From: Oscarella lobularis
Lineage: Eukaryota > Porifera > Homoscleromorpha > Homosclerophorida > Oscarellidae
Direction of reading: 5' to 3'
Length of the DNA stretch: 64,000 nucleotides
Assembly: GCF_947507565.1 (NCBI RefSeq)
Contig: NC_089177.1
Coordinates: 2,294,001 to 2,358,000, forward strand
The notes beneath the pieces are model-generated. The model was not told the origin of the DNA. It searched no databases and saw only the letters and a list, made by a program, of their open reading frames with translations. The position numbers and the translations under genes are program-made. Positions 54,364-64,000 of this stretch are shown in pieces (the first letter of the stretch is position 1; every line of letters starts with the position of its first letter).

Positions 54364-56042
54364 ACGGTAGACTATTGCATCCTAGTGCAGAAGCAAAGCA
54401 CTTTTGAACTTGGGCATTTTCATTTCAACTGTGCAGAGTTCTGCCCGCAGTCGGTCCTCTGACCCTCACTTGCCTATCGCCGACCCATACTCCTAAAACG
54501 TTAGGGCCGTCCTTTGCAATAATTAGTGCAGAAACTTCAGACGGCTACACCGCTTTTTCAACGTAGGTGAGGTACATCATTTTATTGCATCTCGCGCATT
54601 TTAGTACTGAAACGTGCACAGTACCGGAAGTTTTTATCGTACCCATTGGTTAGGTAATTTGACGAGAAACGGGTCGAATAGTCTAGCTACGTAGCGTTTT
54701 CGTCGGATTGTTTGCGCATCACGTGCAACGCACGTTTGACTTGCCCGCTATAGAACCGGACGTAGCACTTTGATTTTGCTGACCAAGCGTGCTGCCGTAA
54801 CTGCGTATGCGTTCGCTTTTCGCGTCCAAATAGCGACTCAATGTCTTTAGAAATGCGTTGCTCAATGTCGCGTGACAAGGCGTGTCTGACGCACGTAGCA
54901 CACATTCTTGGTTGTTTTTTCGCGTTTGAATTGATTTTCAACAAAATTTCGTTTGTTTTTGCTGGGAGAAATGCATTTGCGGCCGATTGACAAAGGTTTT
55001 GGTTCAAACGACGCTCCTTTTGATCCTTTTTTGATCGTGAAAAGCTGCAGTCGTACGGCCCCAGTCGCGTATGAGTATAAATAGCCAGCGTTTACAAGTA
55101 CTAATCAGATGGAGCAGAGCAGAGCTCGTGGCTGGGATAGAAGGGAGATTGGCAACACTCCCCAAGGCTTTTGAGGCATTATGGCCCGGTGGTCGCCTCA
55201 TTCCTCACTCGATAATATACTAACTTGACAAGGGTGTAACATTGCACGCCTTCCTAGTTCTCGCATCTCTCTCCCAGCTCCTGGGCACCTCTGTCACCGG
55301 ATAAACCTCCATAGCACCGTCTTCTGCGGGGTTTGTGTCAAGTGTCGATGTTTTTTGATTTTTTAAAAGTTCTCTACGCGAGAAACGATTTTTTTGAGCT
55401 CGTGGCGGTCAAACGATGAGTTTCTGAGCTTTTCCCCCGAAGGGGGCCCCTTCGCCCAATCCACGAATATAGAAGTCCTTTACCCAAACCTTCAGACTTT
55501 TCATATGCAAAGAACTGCCCTTTAGTTTACCGCCAGACTTAGCAAGTAAAAACTCAGTTTCCCAACACTTTTAAATTACTGCAAGAGAGTGTGCCGTTAG
55601 TTACTGCGAAGGCTTAAAAATGGCAAGTGAAGCCTTTTCTATTGATTGTTAAACTAAATCACCTCTATAAAATTTTTCTGGGGGTATTGCTTCCTGCATA
55701 GATAGATAGATATAATTATTATATCTATGCTTAAAAATTCTTGGCAGAAGCCTGACTGTAATTGGTAGCTCCATTATTAGGGGTATAGGAACCCAATGAC
55801 TTCAAATTTCTCTTGTGAATATGGTATGGTTCAAAGTCTGATAATGGTGATGTCGTTGTTCTTGCAATCCCCTTCTCTCTTTCACGCAGGTATATTTGAC
55901 TTACAGAATTCAAAATATGCTGAAAAAAGCCTGTACAAACGTTGTACCAAGAAAAAAACCTATACCGGGAAGAGCAAGCACGGATGGTAAGTAAATAAGT
56001 ACCGAACAAGAAGAAAATGAAGAAAACTACAAAACGCACAAG
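54364..56042. other. Intergenic, NPEPL1 to DOK-like cluster
   Basis: 1.7 kb without a supported protein gene. It contains a TATA box near 55076, a hairpin cccccgaaggggg near 55434, and an AT-rich inverted repeat gcatagata..tatctatgc at about 55696-55730. Convergent 3' ends of NPEPL1 (+) and DOK-like 1 (-) lie at the borders. Confidence 0.5.
55076..55084 (+). promoter_or_regulatory. Consensus TATA box (TATAAATAG)
   Basis: A perfect TATAAATAG is followed about 30 bp later by an initiator-like ctaatcagatgg with an ATG at 55109 that opens only a 21-codon frame. A splice-acceptor-like tract ctctctcccag occurs near 55277. It could start a short non-coding or spliced transcript. The only clear TATA element I noticed in the window. 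Confidence 0.35.
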
Positions 56043-57551
56043 TCAGGGTTTCTTAAGCTCCTGATATTCGCTTGGTCTTGCCGCGGAAGGCGATTGCGGT
56101 TTCAACGGCTGATAGAGCGGCGCTTGTGGAGGCTTTGGCTGCCCAAGCGACTGGTATTGTGACTTTGCATTTGAATTTGACTTCGACAGTCGTAGCGGTT
56201 CATACGTCGGAGCGGCGGCGGTCGGAGTACCGGGAGTGCTGGGCAGCGGCGGTCGAGGAAGAGATTTCGTACTGTCGTAACGACTCGAATCGGTTCCCTT
56301 GTTGGCGAGCACTTCCGAATTGATGTGGACGGTGTCGTGAATTTTCTCGGCGTCGCTCTCCATAAACGTCGAAAAGGTGAAGACTCCTTCGCCGCTGTGG
56401 CATCGACTGGACAAAGGAAAAGAAATTCACACCCCAAATCATCATTTCCAACTATACTGATTGTCATAACACCCACCCCGGCCTAAACAACCTGCCCTTA
56501 CACAAACAAGATCCCCCTTGCTCTCCGTTTACCTGCCAGCTTCGAAACTGAAACGGTCTGAACTGTTTCCATACTTGCGGATGAGATGAAGTGGCCAGCG
56601 TTCGACCCGTCTGGCGTTCATGTCCCGCACGATAATGTCACTCGGCGTCACTTCGAGCGTGCAACGTCCTTCGAATCCAATTCGTCGACTCGCTGCACTA
56701 GGCAGCATGCTGACCACGAACTTACCTAAACGCAAACATTTCCTGAATGATGATAATTCGATAGTCTATCAAGGCCCGCGGCTTAAAGAATATAACATTA
56801 GAACATGCATGACCCTAGAGCAAAGCTAAAACGAGCATCCTATATATAGAGTAATCTCATTGAACTTAGACGGAACACCGCTGGAATGAAGGAAAACGCT
56901 CCCTTCCTTTACAGACGCAGTTGCAGAGCCGTTTTACAGAAAGCCCCACAGTGTACGGTCGCATGTACGCATACATACTTAGGTATACGCGCACTGAAAG
57001 CCAAGTGGGAAGCCGTGTACTTCCGGGTTCTTCGCCATTTCGAGATCTTACCCGAAAGCGTCTCGACGGTAGAAAACCTGTTCGATTTCCCACCAACCGG
57101 ACTAACGAAAGGTCTCAGTGCGTCGACCCAATCCTCCGCGTCGGCCATGGAGAGACACTTGAAGACGAGAACTTCGGTGTCGGTGACGACCGTGAACTTT
57201 TTCGCGTCGCGCCGATCCTGATAGACGTCCGACATGGACGAGAGAGGATGGAAGCCGAGGAGCTTGTCCTCGTGCATCGCCGATTTCTCGTCTCTGAAAT
57301 AGTCGAGATTCGCGTCGGTGCCGATGGCCGAGTAGCGTAGGACGTACCACTTGCTTTGGTCCGACTAGAGAGAGGGGGAAGAAAGTTTTGCTACAGTAGC
57401 ACGAAGTGACAAACACGCCCCCTCCTCTGTAAGGGTGCTCTCGCCGTACCAGACGACGGACGAGACTGAGCATCCTCTGGCCGGCATTCGGCGAGTCGGT
57501 GCCCGATCGGCAGAGCGTAAGGTAACCCCGTTTGATAGGCGGTCTGCTCAT
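56043..57551 (-). CDS. DOK-like adaptor 1 (PH-PTB-Tyr tail)
   Basis: Adaptor of the docking-protein/IRS class, which is recruited to membranes by a PH domain, binds NPxpY motifs with an IRS-type PTB domain and offers phosphotyrosines to SH2 proteins. Start MSRPPIKRGYLTL at 57551. PH domain to about 57090 (SKWYVLRYSAIG, KKFTVVTDTEVLVFKC, DAEDWVDALRPFV). PTB from about 56735 (GKFVVSMLPSAASRRIGF, RVERWPLHLIRKYGNSSDRF, GEGVFTFSTFMESDAEKIH). The tail to 56043 has four Y-x-x-L sites: TYEPL, QYQSL, LYQPL, EYQEL. The PTB phosphate-binding Arg pattern (IRKYG) is intact. First transcribed last of three tandem paralogues on this strand. Confidence 0.85.
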
Positions 57552-57759
57552 ATTCGCAATCAACAGACGGGCGTTTTGGTTCGTTTACTTCCCGAATGCG
57601 TCGGTGCTCGTCTCGGCAGTCTCGGCCCGTCTCGGTCGAAAAAGCGGAATGGCAGGCGGAAAAAGAGTCGTCACACCGTTACGTCACAGACGGCGAGGAC
57701 TACGGCGAGGTAATCTAGTTATCTTGTTAGAAAATAGCTACGTAGTTAGTCTGTCGTCC

Positions 57760-59117
57760 TCATTTGGCCTTCCAATCTGTCGGTTCTTCGTAACTGACCT
57801 CGGGATCTCCTCTCCTGCCCACAAGCAGAGGTTGATAGGGAGCTTCGACGGCATCCTTCTTCACTGTAGTATACTGACTAACAGCAGCCGTCATTTCCCG
57901 TGGTTTCTCATAGTGCTCCAACGCCTGATACTGACTGGTTACAGCAGCGGATTCCATCCTTTTCAGTGGCTCGTAGGAAACAGCCTGTATACACAAAGTG
58001 TCTTCTCGGGAAAAAAAAACGACACGTTTAATTATTGAATATTACTTTGTCCTGGTGAAGCGTGGGTGGCACAGCAGATGCTCGATCGGCTAATTCTTTC
58101 GAATTGCAGTCGACGTGCTGGTGAATTTTTTTAGCCTCCTTAGCAGACGTTGTAAAGACGAACGTTCCTTTTGTCGACTGGCAACGACTACACACAAGAG
58201 ATCAAGGATATAGAAAGTACTGTATATCTCGGATCAGAGTCTACCTTGCCGTTGTAAAACTAAACGCCGAACCACGGTGGCTATATTCCCTGATTTCGAA
58301 CAGAGACCACGTTCCGATGAGCTGCTGAGTTTTGAGCGATTGCAAAGTGATGCACTCTTCGGAAATGTGCAGCGTGCACTTTCCACTGAAACTGAGCGCC
58401 GGTGTAGGGCATAGGTTGACCGCGTACTGACCTAACAATATTGAAAGGTCGGAAATGATTTCAACGCGAAGAGCTCGATTATCGGTTACCTATTTTCGAT
58501 GCCGATTTCTTCCTAGCCGGAACTGCCGGCGGTGTCGGGGAACGAGGGGACTGCGCAACGAACGGTTTTATGGCCTGAACCCACGACTCGCCTTCTCCTC
58601 GCGAATGGCACTTGAACGTGTACGCCGTTTGGCCGCAAACGATGCAGAACGTCGTCGCGTCCGCGCCTTCGGTCGTTTGGTAGACATTGCTTATGTGTTG
58701 TAAGGGTAAGGAGCTCTTTTCCTTTTCGCCTTTTTGTGCTGAGCTCTTGCTACTGTAGCTGTTTAGATGCGGCGACAATTCGGGTCCTTTCGTCGTTAGT
58801 ACATACCAGAGCTTCTTTCCGCTCTGTCAACAAAATGATCGACACTCATTAGTCGAGTTGTCTCGCAAGCTTCCTCAGATACACTAGTTTTGCACTCGCG
58901 ATACGGACTCGGCGTTACAGTCGACTCGCCAATCTCACCAATCGACGCTAGCTCTCGCTCGCGATAAAGGGTCTCCGCTAGAGTCAGTCACGTACAGTCG
59001 ACTTGCTCTCGCCAATTGAAGCAAGTCGTCTGTCGAGCTTACTATTCTTCTGACGTCTTCGTGTTCTTGGCATTTTTCTGGGTTATAAATGGCATGCAAA
59101 GTCAGAAAGCCGTTCAT
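57760..59117 (-). CDS. DOK-like adaptor 2 (PH-PTB-Tyr tail)
   Basis: Start MNGFLTLHAIYNPEKC at 59117. PH domain through about 58500 (KLWYVLTTKGPE, TFCIVCGQTAYTFKC, GESWVQAIKPFVAQ), then PTB from about 58438 (GQYAVNLCPTPALSFSGKC, GTWSLFEIREYSHRGSAF). The C-terminal tail has six tyrosines: SYEPL, QYQAL, HYEKP, QYTTV, PYQPL, SYEEP. It ends TDWKAK. Same exon plan as the neighbours, so a tandem duplicate. Related most closely to DOK-like 3 (both have PAL.FSGKC and TFCIVC). Confidence 0.83.
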
Positions 59118-59669
59118 TGGGACTCTCAGCAAGGATCTCTTTATAGTCAACTCACGTGATATGCAGCCCGTTTAATTTAACTATCTATGGTTTTTAGTGC
59201 GTGAAAGAGCTTACGATTTTTCGCATCAAGCGGTTTGTTCCACTGCAGTCTGGAGATGCGCAAAAAGTTAAGAACCCGTTCATAACAGCAAGTCAGACTG
59301 AGACTCGCTCCGCTGATTGTACCTGCATTTTTATACTCCCGTTGTGTACAGGAAGTCACAGGTCGGTTTCACCTTCAGTCATCCAGCTTGCTGTGACCGT
59401 GTGTGACTAAACGTAGGAAACGTAGGAAACAGACCTAGGATTTCCTGTGCCAGTGAGTAGACTCATGCTTGAGGCAACAAAATAACGGTTAGAAGAGTTC
59501 TTCTGTTCTATTAATTGAACTGTAGAAAATCTGGGCCGCGCGCCTTGCATGGAACTAGGCTCTGATTCAGGCCAGCGATATTAGGTATTTATTGTGCTAT
59601 CTAATCTACTCCGCGTTGTGTCGCAGTACCAAGTCAAAATCCGCACACATTCTGATTACGACCTCACTT
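59118..59669. other. Intergenic between DOK-like 3 and DOK-like 2
   Basis: Promoter region of DOK-like 2 and 3' region of DOK-like 3. No gene recognised. A short direct repeat cgtaggaaa occurs at 59411 and 59420. Confidence 0.5.
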
Positions 59670-60891
59670 TTAGTAATTAGCTTTGCTTTTTATCTTCAAT
59701 TTTTCATACAGCGCCGGCAGCGGCTCGTAGAGCGGCTCATGCAGCGGTTCGTAGAGAGGCTCGCTTTGATGTCGGCAACGTCGAGGCATCAGGGACTTCA
59801 GGGGCTTCAGGGGTTCGTAATGAGCATCTGTTGCGTCGTTCCAATGCAAAGGTTCATAGTGAAAAGCATGCTACACAGCAATCATGAATGTTAGCAGTCA
59901 ATCAAAGTCTGAGTTTACCTTCGAAAGAGGCGGCATCTTTTTGTCATCATTAGGCGTTTCATCATATTCCACCAGACTCGGAGTACTTTGCGATCGCCCA
60001 AGCGTCTTTTGCTCTAATCTTTTTAAAATCGCTTCTACGAGATCGTAGATTTTTTGAGCGTCCTTGCCAAATGTTCTAAAGGCGATCTTTTCCTTTGCCG
60101 TTTGGCAATGGCTACAACGTGGAAACAGAGAAGTGCTAATAAGACCAGCAGTACATGCAGTACTCCCAACTACCTACCTATTAGCCACAAAACTAAATCC
60201 AACAGAACAGCAGCTGTAATTCTCAATGTCGTAAAAAGACCACGATTTGAGCTGCTCGGTTTTGACTGCTCGCAAAGTGACCCCTTCTTCGGAAACGAAG
60301 AGCATGCATTTTCCGCTGAAACGAAGAGCTGGAGCAGGGCTTACATTGACCGCGTAATGACCTACGTAGAAACGATTTTAATTAGTTTATTGACAGATTT
60401 CAACCGTTGCCCTGATCGATCACCTTCAACTACCGCTTTCTGTCTCACCGGAACAGGCGGAGGGAAAACCGGTTTTGCGATGAGCGGCTTTATAGCCTCA
60501 ACCCATAATTTGCTGTCTCCCGGCGATTCGCACTTGAATGTGTACACGGTTGTGTTACAGACAATGCAAAAGGTATCTTCGGTCATTTGGTAGACAGTGC
60601 CTAAAACCGTCAGGGGTAAGGAGCTCTTTTGTTTTTCGCCCTTTAGCTCTGATTTCCTGCTACTATAGCAGCTAATACGCGGAAATGATGACGATTCGGG
60701 CTTTCCAACCGTCAAAACGTACCACCGCTTTTTTTCAGTCTATACAACGCGAGAGAGAAGGTAACAAAGCAACGGGGACTTGCGGAAAGACTCCGGTCTA
60801 CAGGCCGGTGGCTTACCATTTTCTGCCAGTCTTTCTTGAAACGGTGCTCTTTTCCAGCACCTAAACTATACAAGGTTAGAAAGCCCTCCAT
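59670..60891 (-). CDS. DOK-like adaptor 3 (PH-PTB-YEPL repeat tail)
   Basis: Start MEGFLTLYSLGAGKEHRF at 60891. The PH domain (TVGKPESSSFPR, TFCIVCNTTVYTFKC, SKLWVEAIKPLIAK) is followed by PTB from about 60362 (GHYAVNVSPAPALRFSGKC, LKSWSFYDIENYSCCSVGF). Where DOK-type PTB domains have IR-[KR]-Y this one has IENY, so phosphotyrosine binding may be lost. The final exon is a repeat of HYEPL, HYEPL, LYEPL, LYEPL and LYEKL, ending KSKANY. About 1.2 kb including introns. Probably a membrane-associated scaffold. Confidence 0.82.
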
Positions 60892-62756
60892 ATAGCGCCT
60901 TTAGCCGGAATGATTTAACCCCGGAGTGATTCCGGGTTCACTGTGTCACGGCCTCTCCCACATTCCTTAGCACTCGTGCCCGGATAGTTTATAAATGATT
61001 TAATTACTCCAGTCCGAAAAGCATCCATTAGGCTAATCGCAGGCTGAGCGTACAAGATCAAGTTGCAAACATTTTATTTCGTACACACACAGTACATACA
61101 TGGTACTCATGCAGAAACCTATTCTAAGTGTCCAGCGTATTTTTCCATTCTTCTTATTGTCCTTTCGTCGCCGTTCTTTCTTCCGGCCCTTCTGCACGTC
61201 TTCCTCAATCGTTTTTCTTCTGCCGTCTTTGTCTTCATCGATCGTTTCTTCTATCTTCATGCAGCGCGACCTAAAAATTAACTATTAGTCACTGCCAAAT
61301 TATCGTTGTACGTACCTTTTGATTTGCGTCCGTATTAGCGTTACCCGAGTTACACCACGGGGAGGTTCGGACGCTTCGTAACTCAAGGCAGCCACCGCAA
61401 AGCAATGGCCACCCGTTCCAAAAAGTTTCGGGCGAGTTTTGACCTCATAGGCCACCTCAGCCAGTATCCGCCTGGACGAGTAGTCGGCCCCTAATACCGA
61501 GTCCCCCGGCGCGACGATACCTGACCACATTGGTAAGCCGAAGCTAAGAACCAGGGCTTTTGAGGTGGAGAGCGGCTGACTACCGTTTGTAGGAGTCGAC
61601 AGGAAAGGACGTGCAATGCCCAGATCGAATTCTCCTGAGCCAGATCATCCGCAATCTAATCGTGCCAGTTGGTGAGATAAGTGCCGGCAACCAGACCGCT
61701 TGCGACACCCCCTCCGAGCCGTGCCCACTCTGCCTAACGCAGGCCGTGCTCGTTTGGCAACAATAAGACATGTAGGCGATCATTCTGCTCAGTGCGTGAA
61801 CCGAGGCCGAAGCCCCCCATCGCCCTGCTTAAAGGCTCCGGCACGGGATTAATCCGTGGGCCACGCTGATCCAACGATCCAGACTGCCTTTTGCCGATCT
61901 CCCGAGCCAGTCCGTCAAGGATGAGACGCAGATTGCTCCACGCCGCACCCACCCTAGGCCGCAACTGAAGAAGAATCGGTGTGCACTTCGCTTTTGTACC
62001 GCGTAGCTCCGCCCAGCGCGCCCATTGGTCCGTTGGGGTCACGTTGGGCTCATCTAGCACTCTGGTTGGTTCCTTCGAATAGGTGCGATTTTTCAATGAC
62101 GGTTGGACTGTTGATTGCGTCATGATCATGGTCAGCAATTCTATTCTTGACACTGAATGATGCAAGATTTCTCGCCTCAAGTTCAAGATGGCGTACGATC
62201 ACCTTTCTTCTTCTTCTTCTTCGCAGTTTCGTCTTACGTTTCGCTGTACATTAACGTCAATCGGCTTTTCGCGGACTTGTCGAACGGCCCGGACATCGTG
62301 AACAAACACGTGATCGAAGCAGAACGTGGCGCATGGCGTAGACGAAGAAAACGGCCGATTTCGGCAACGACGACGGCGCGGGAGCCAACAACAATGCTAA
62401 TTACAGAGTAGGTGAGCGTATGGGCGATCGGATGCCCGTTTTTCACGATGAAAAAGGCGATTCGTCCGCTTGGACGTCGCCGATCATTTTCGCTTGGTTT
62501 TTTTGCAGCGATTACATCCGAGAAGCGCTTCTCAATCGATAACTCAGGCTGAAGTTCGAAGAAACCGTGTGAATATTAGAACAGGTACGTTTTGGAGCCC
62601 CCCTGAATCAATTAGCGCATTTTCTTCGCGAATTTTGACTCGCACGAACCGTTTGACCGCTCGGGGTTGTTATACTAGCGTATTAGAGTCGATCTAGCGC
62701 GTTTCGTTGGAAATCCGTGAGGTCACGATTTTTAGCATCCCACACGGTTTTCGGTC
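60892..62756. other. Unassigned region after the DOK-like cluster
   Basis: Contains the upstream region of DOK-like 3, then a GC-richer block (about 61300-62150) with open frames on both strands, none with a family I can name, and a (TTC)n tract at 62208-62222. A possible spliced plus-strand gene from about 62188 (exon reading SLYINVNRLFADLSNGPD) with an exon near 62512-62580 cannot be closed into one frame. A decayed retroelement is another possibility. Confidence 0.35.
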
Positions 62757-63240
62757 GTTGGGTCACCTCTCCGATTTTCGACATCTCCTTATAAAACGGG
62801 GGGATTGGTTGCAAGTTTGACTCTGCGGTGCCAAATTGACCTCACGCCTTCAATTTTGGCTAATAATAATTGGGTATTTTTAGTTGGTTGATACTGTATC
62901 ACCACATGGATTCGTTCCCTTCTCCACAACGTTTCTTCAGTAGGGGAAAAGACGAGGTAACAAAACGGCACGAGTGAATGCCACAGATAATAGAGGAGGA
63001 GTCATAGTCTATGCAGTAGACGCATGGTGGAGTCATACCTCTACGATCTACGGCTTTACAGAAACCATGAGCTACAACAGAAACCATGAGCTGTATGTAG
63101 CTCATGGTTTTAGGTGAATTTTGGGTCACCTCTCCGATCTGCAACATTCTTGCGTAAAAGATATTTTATTTCTTATCTTTTTGACCTCTCAAGGTCAAAT
63201 GGACTTCACGCAGCATATTTTGGCTAATATGTGGCATTAT
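62757..63240. repeat. Diverged direct repeat of about 110 bp, two copies
   Basis: Copy A (about 62757-62880) and copy B (about 63118-63240) share gggtcacctctccgat, caacat/gacatc and a later attttggctaat in the same order, separated by about 360 bp. Suggests an old tandem duplication or two copies of a dispersed element. Confidence 0.6.
63081..63110. repeat. Perfect 12-bp inverted repeat
   Basis: aaaccatgagct (63081-63092) and agctcatggttt (63099-63110) around a 6-base loop. A third, direct copy of the left arm sits at 63062-63073, so alternative hairpins are possible. Confidence 0.85.
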
Positions 63241-64000
63241 TGATACCGGAAGCTCATAATTGAGGTCTCGGTATCTGCACCATAGTTTAGATAGATAGTA
63301 CAGTACTGTATAGTTAAAAGACCCTACGTACTTTCTGATCTCTCCTTTGTAGACAGGACTGAAGAAGATGAAGATGAAGCTGACAAAGAGGTTGACCGTG
63401 GTCCCAACGTCCTCAGCAAGACGGGAGGTCCAAGAGACCCGGGGAATTGTAACCTAATCAATAAGTTGCATTCCCCTAAACTGCTTAGAGGCCTCCGTGG
63501 CAAGAGACCATAACTTCTAAACTGCCACCTCTCCTGGGCAAGAGCAGAAAAAAGGCCCAACTCACATGGCATGCATCTCCTGAAGGAGCTATCATATGGT
63601 AGTCTCCCCAGGAGAACGATGCCTACATCACAAGTGCTCTCACCGTGCAAGCACACATTAGCTGTGGGGACTGCAGTGTCAGTCTCTCGCCGCATTGCGA
63701 AGCGTCAACGCCGAAGGGATGATACCTCCGGCAACAGGGGACGACCTAGGACGCTCGTCCCGCCTATTGCGAAGGAAAGAGAAGATCAGACGATAGAAAT
63801 TTTAATTTTTTGAGTATTTATTTGAATAAAATTTGCTATAATTTTGTTTACTTCATAAAAAATGCGAAGGAACTGCGTGCAATCGCGTGGGACTCGCAGT
63901 ACCGAGTCAACGGAACGCGCGCGCGGGCTGGGGAGTTCAACGGGCAATCGCGTGGCACGCGCGCGCGCATCAGTACGAGGAAACGCGAGAGGAGCGTCGG
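63241..64000. other. Unassigned 3' end of window
   Basis: A possible exon at about 63353-63460 follows an acceptor-like ctcctttgtag and reads RTEEDEDEADKEVDRG, but no partner exons are secure. An AT-rich stretch at 63797-63860 is followed by a CpG-rich end with gcgcgcgc tracts (63910-63970), perhaps the start of a CpG-dense promoter beyond the window. Confidence 0.3.

Noticed and set aside
54687-55007. A 106-codon basic minus-strand frame that looked histone-like
   Set aside because: It opens with TTG, has no ATG-led start and matches no histone motif.
61734-62186. A 150-codon minus-strand frame as a possible retroelement protein
   Set aside because: It starts at a non-ATG codon and shows no reverse transcriptase, gag or integrase motif. 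Left as unassigned sequence.

Overview
The window is eukaryotic and animal. Genes carry many short introns (often about 50 bp) and are densely packed on both strands. Orthologues of HEATR3, BBS4, SLC35C2, NPEPL1, ZNRF1/2 and a Regnase-type RNase can be read exon by exon. An ionotropic glutamate receptor, cilium machinery, Ig/FN3 proteins and DOK-type adaptors sit in one compact non-bilaterian-looking genome. That suggests a sponge, with a homoscleromorph or calcarean as my best guess. This is an inference from gene content, not a proof.

Layout: 1-2125 (+) 3' part of an iGluR; 2474-5367 (-) HEATR3; 6200-8572 and 10412-13126 (-) a tandem pair of divergent protein-tyrosine-phosphatase-like proteins with broken catalytic loops, separated by a TIR element (9019-9701); 13362-17783 (+) BBS4, holding an intronless antisense gene for a secreted double-START protein inside one intron (15203-16714); 18349-20947 (+) a KH-KH-UBA-NYN-CCCH protein; 21337-22946 (-) SLC35C2; 23020-23101 (+) tRNA-Ser(UGA); then an immunoglobulin gene cluster to 50946; 51095-52022 (+) ZNRF-type E3 ligase; 52140-54363 (+) NPEPL1; 56043-60891 (-) three tandem DOK-like adaptors; 60.9-64 kb has no gene I can support.

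Assembly warning: 20841-30451 is repeated at 30652-40262 on either side of exactly 200 N. The suffix of the left contig equals the prefix of the right one, so this is almost certainly an unmerged contig overlap and not a biological duplication. Everything between 30652 and 40262 should be counted once (subtract 9811).

After collapsing the artefact, the Ig cluster is four consecutive head-to-head pairs. In each pair a minus-strand gene for a membrane protein (signal peptide, 2-3 Ig-like domains, one TM segment, short tyrosine-free tail) and a plus-strand gene for a secreted protein (signal peptide, about four Ig domains, an FN3-like domain and a novel Cys-containing C-terminal domain) start 416-730 bp apart. 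This looks like a tandemly amplified two-gene unit under shared promoters. A co-expressed receptor/ligand system, for example self/non-self recognition, is a reasonable hypothesis. Phosphotyrosine-type modules (pseudophosphatases and DOK adaptors with arrays of Y-[EQ]-P-L motifs) flank it, but no functional link can be shown from sequence.
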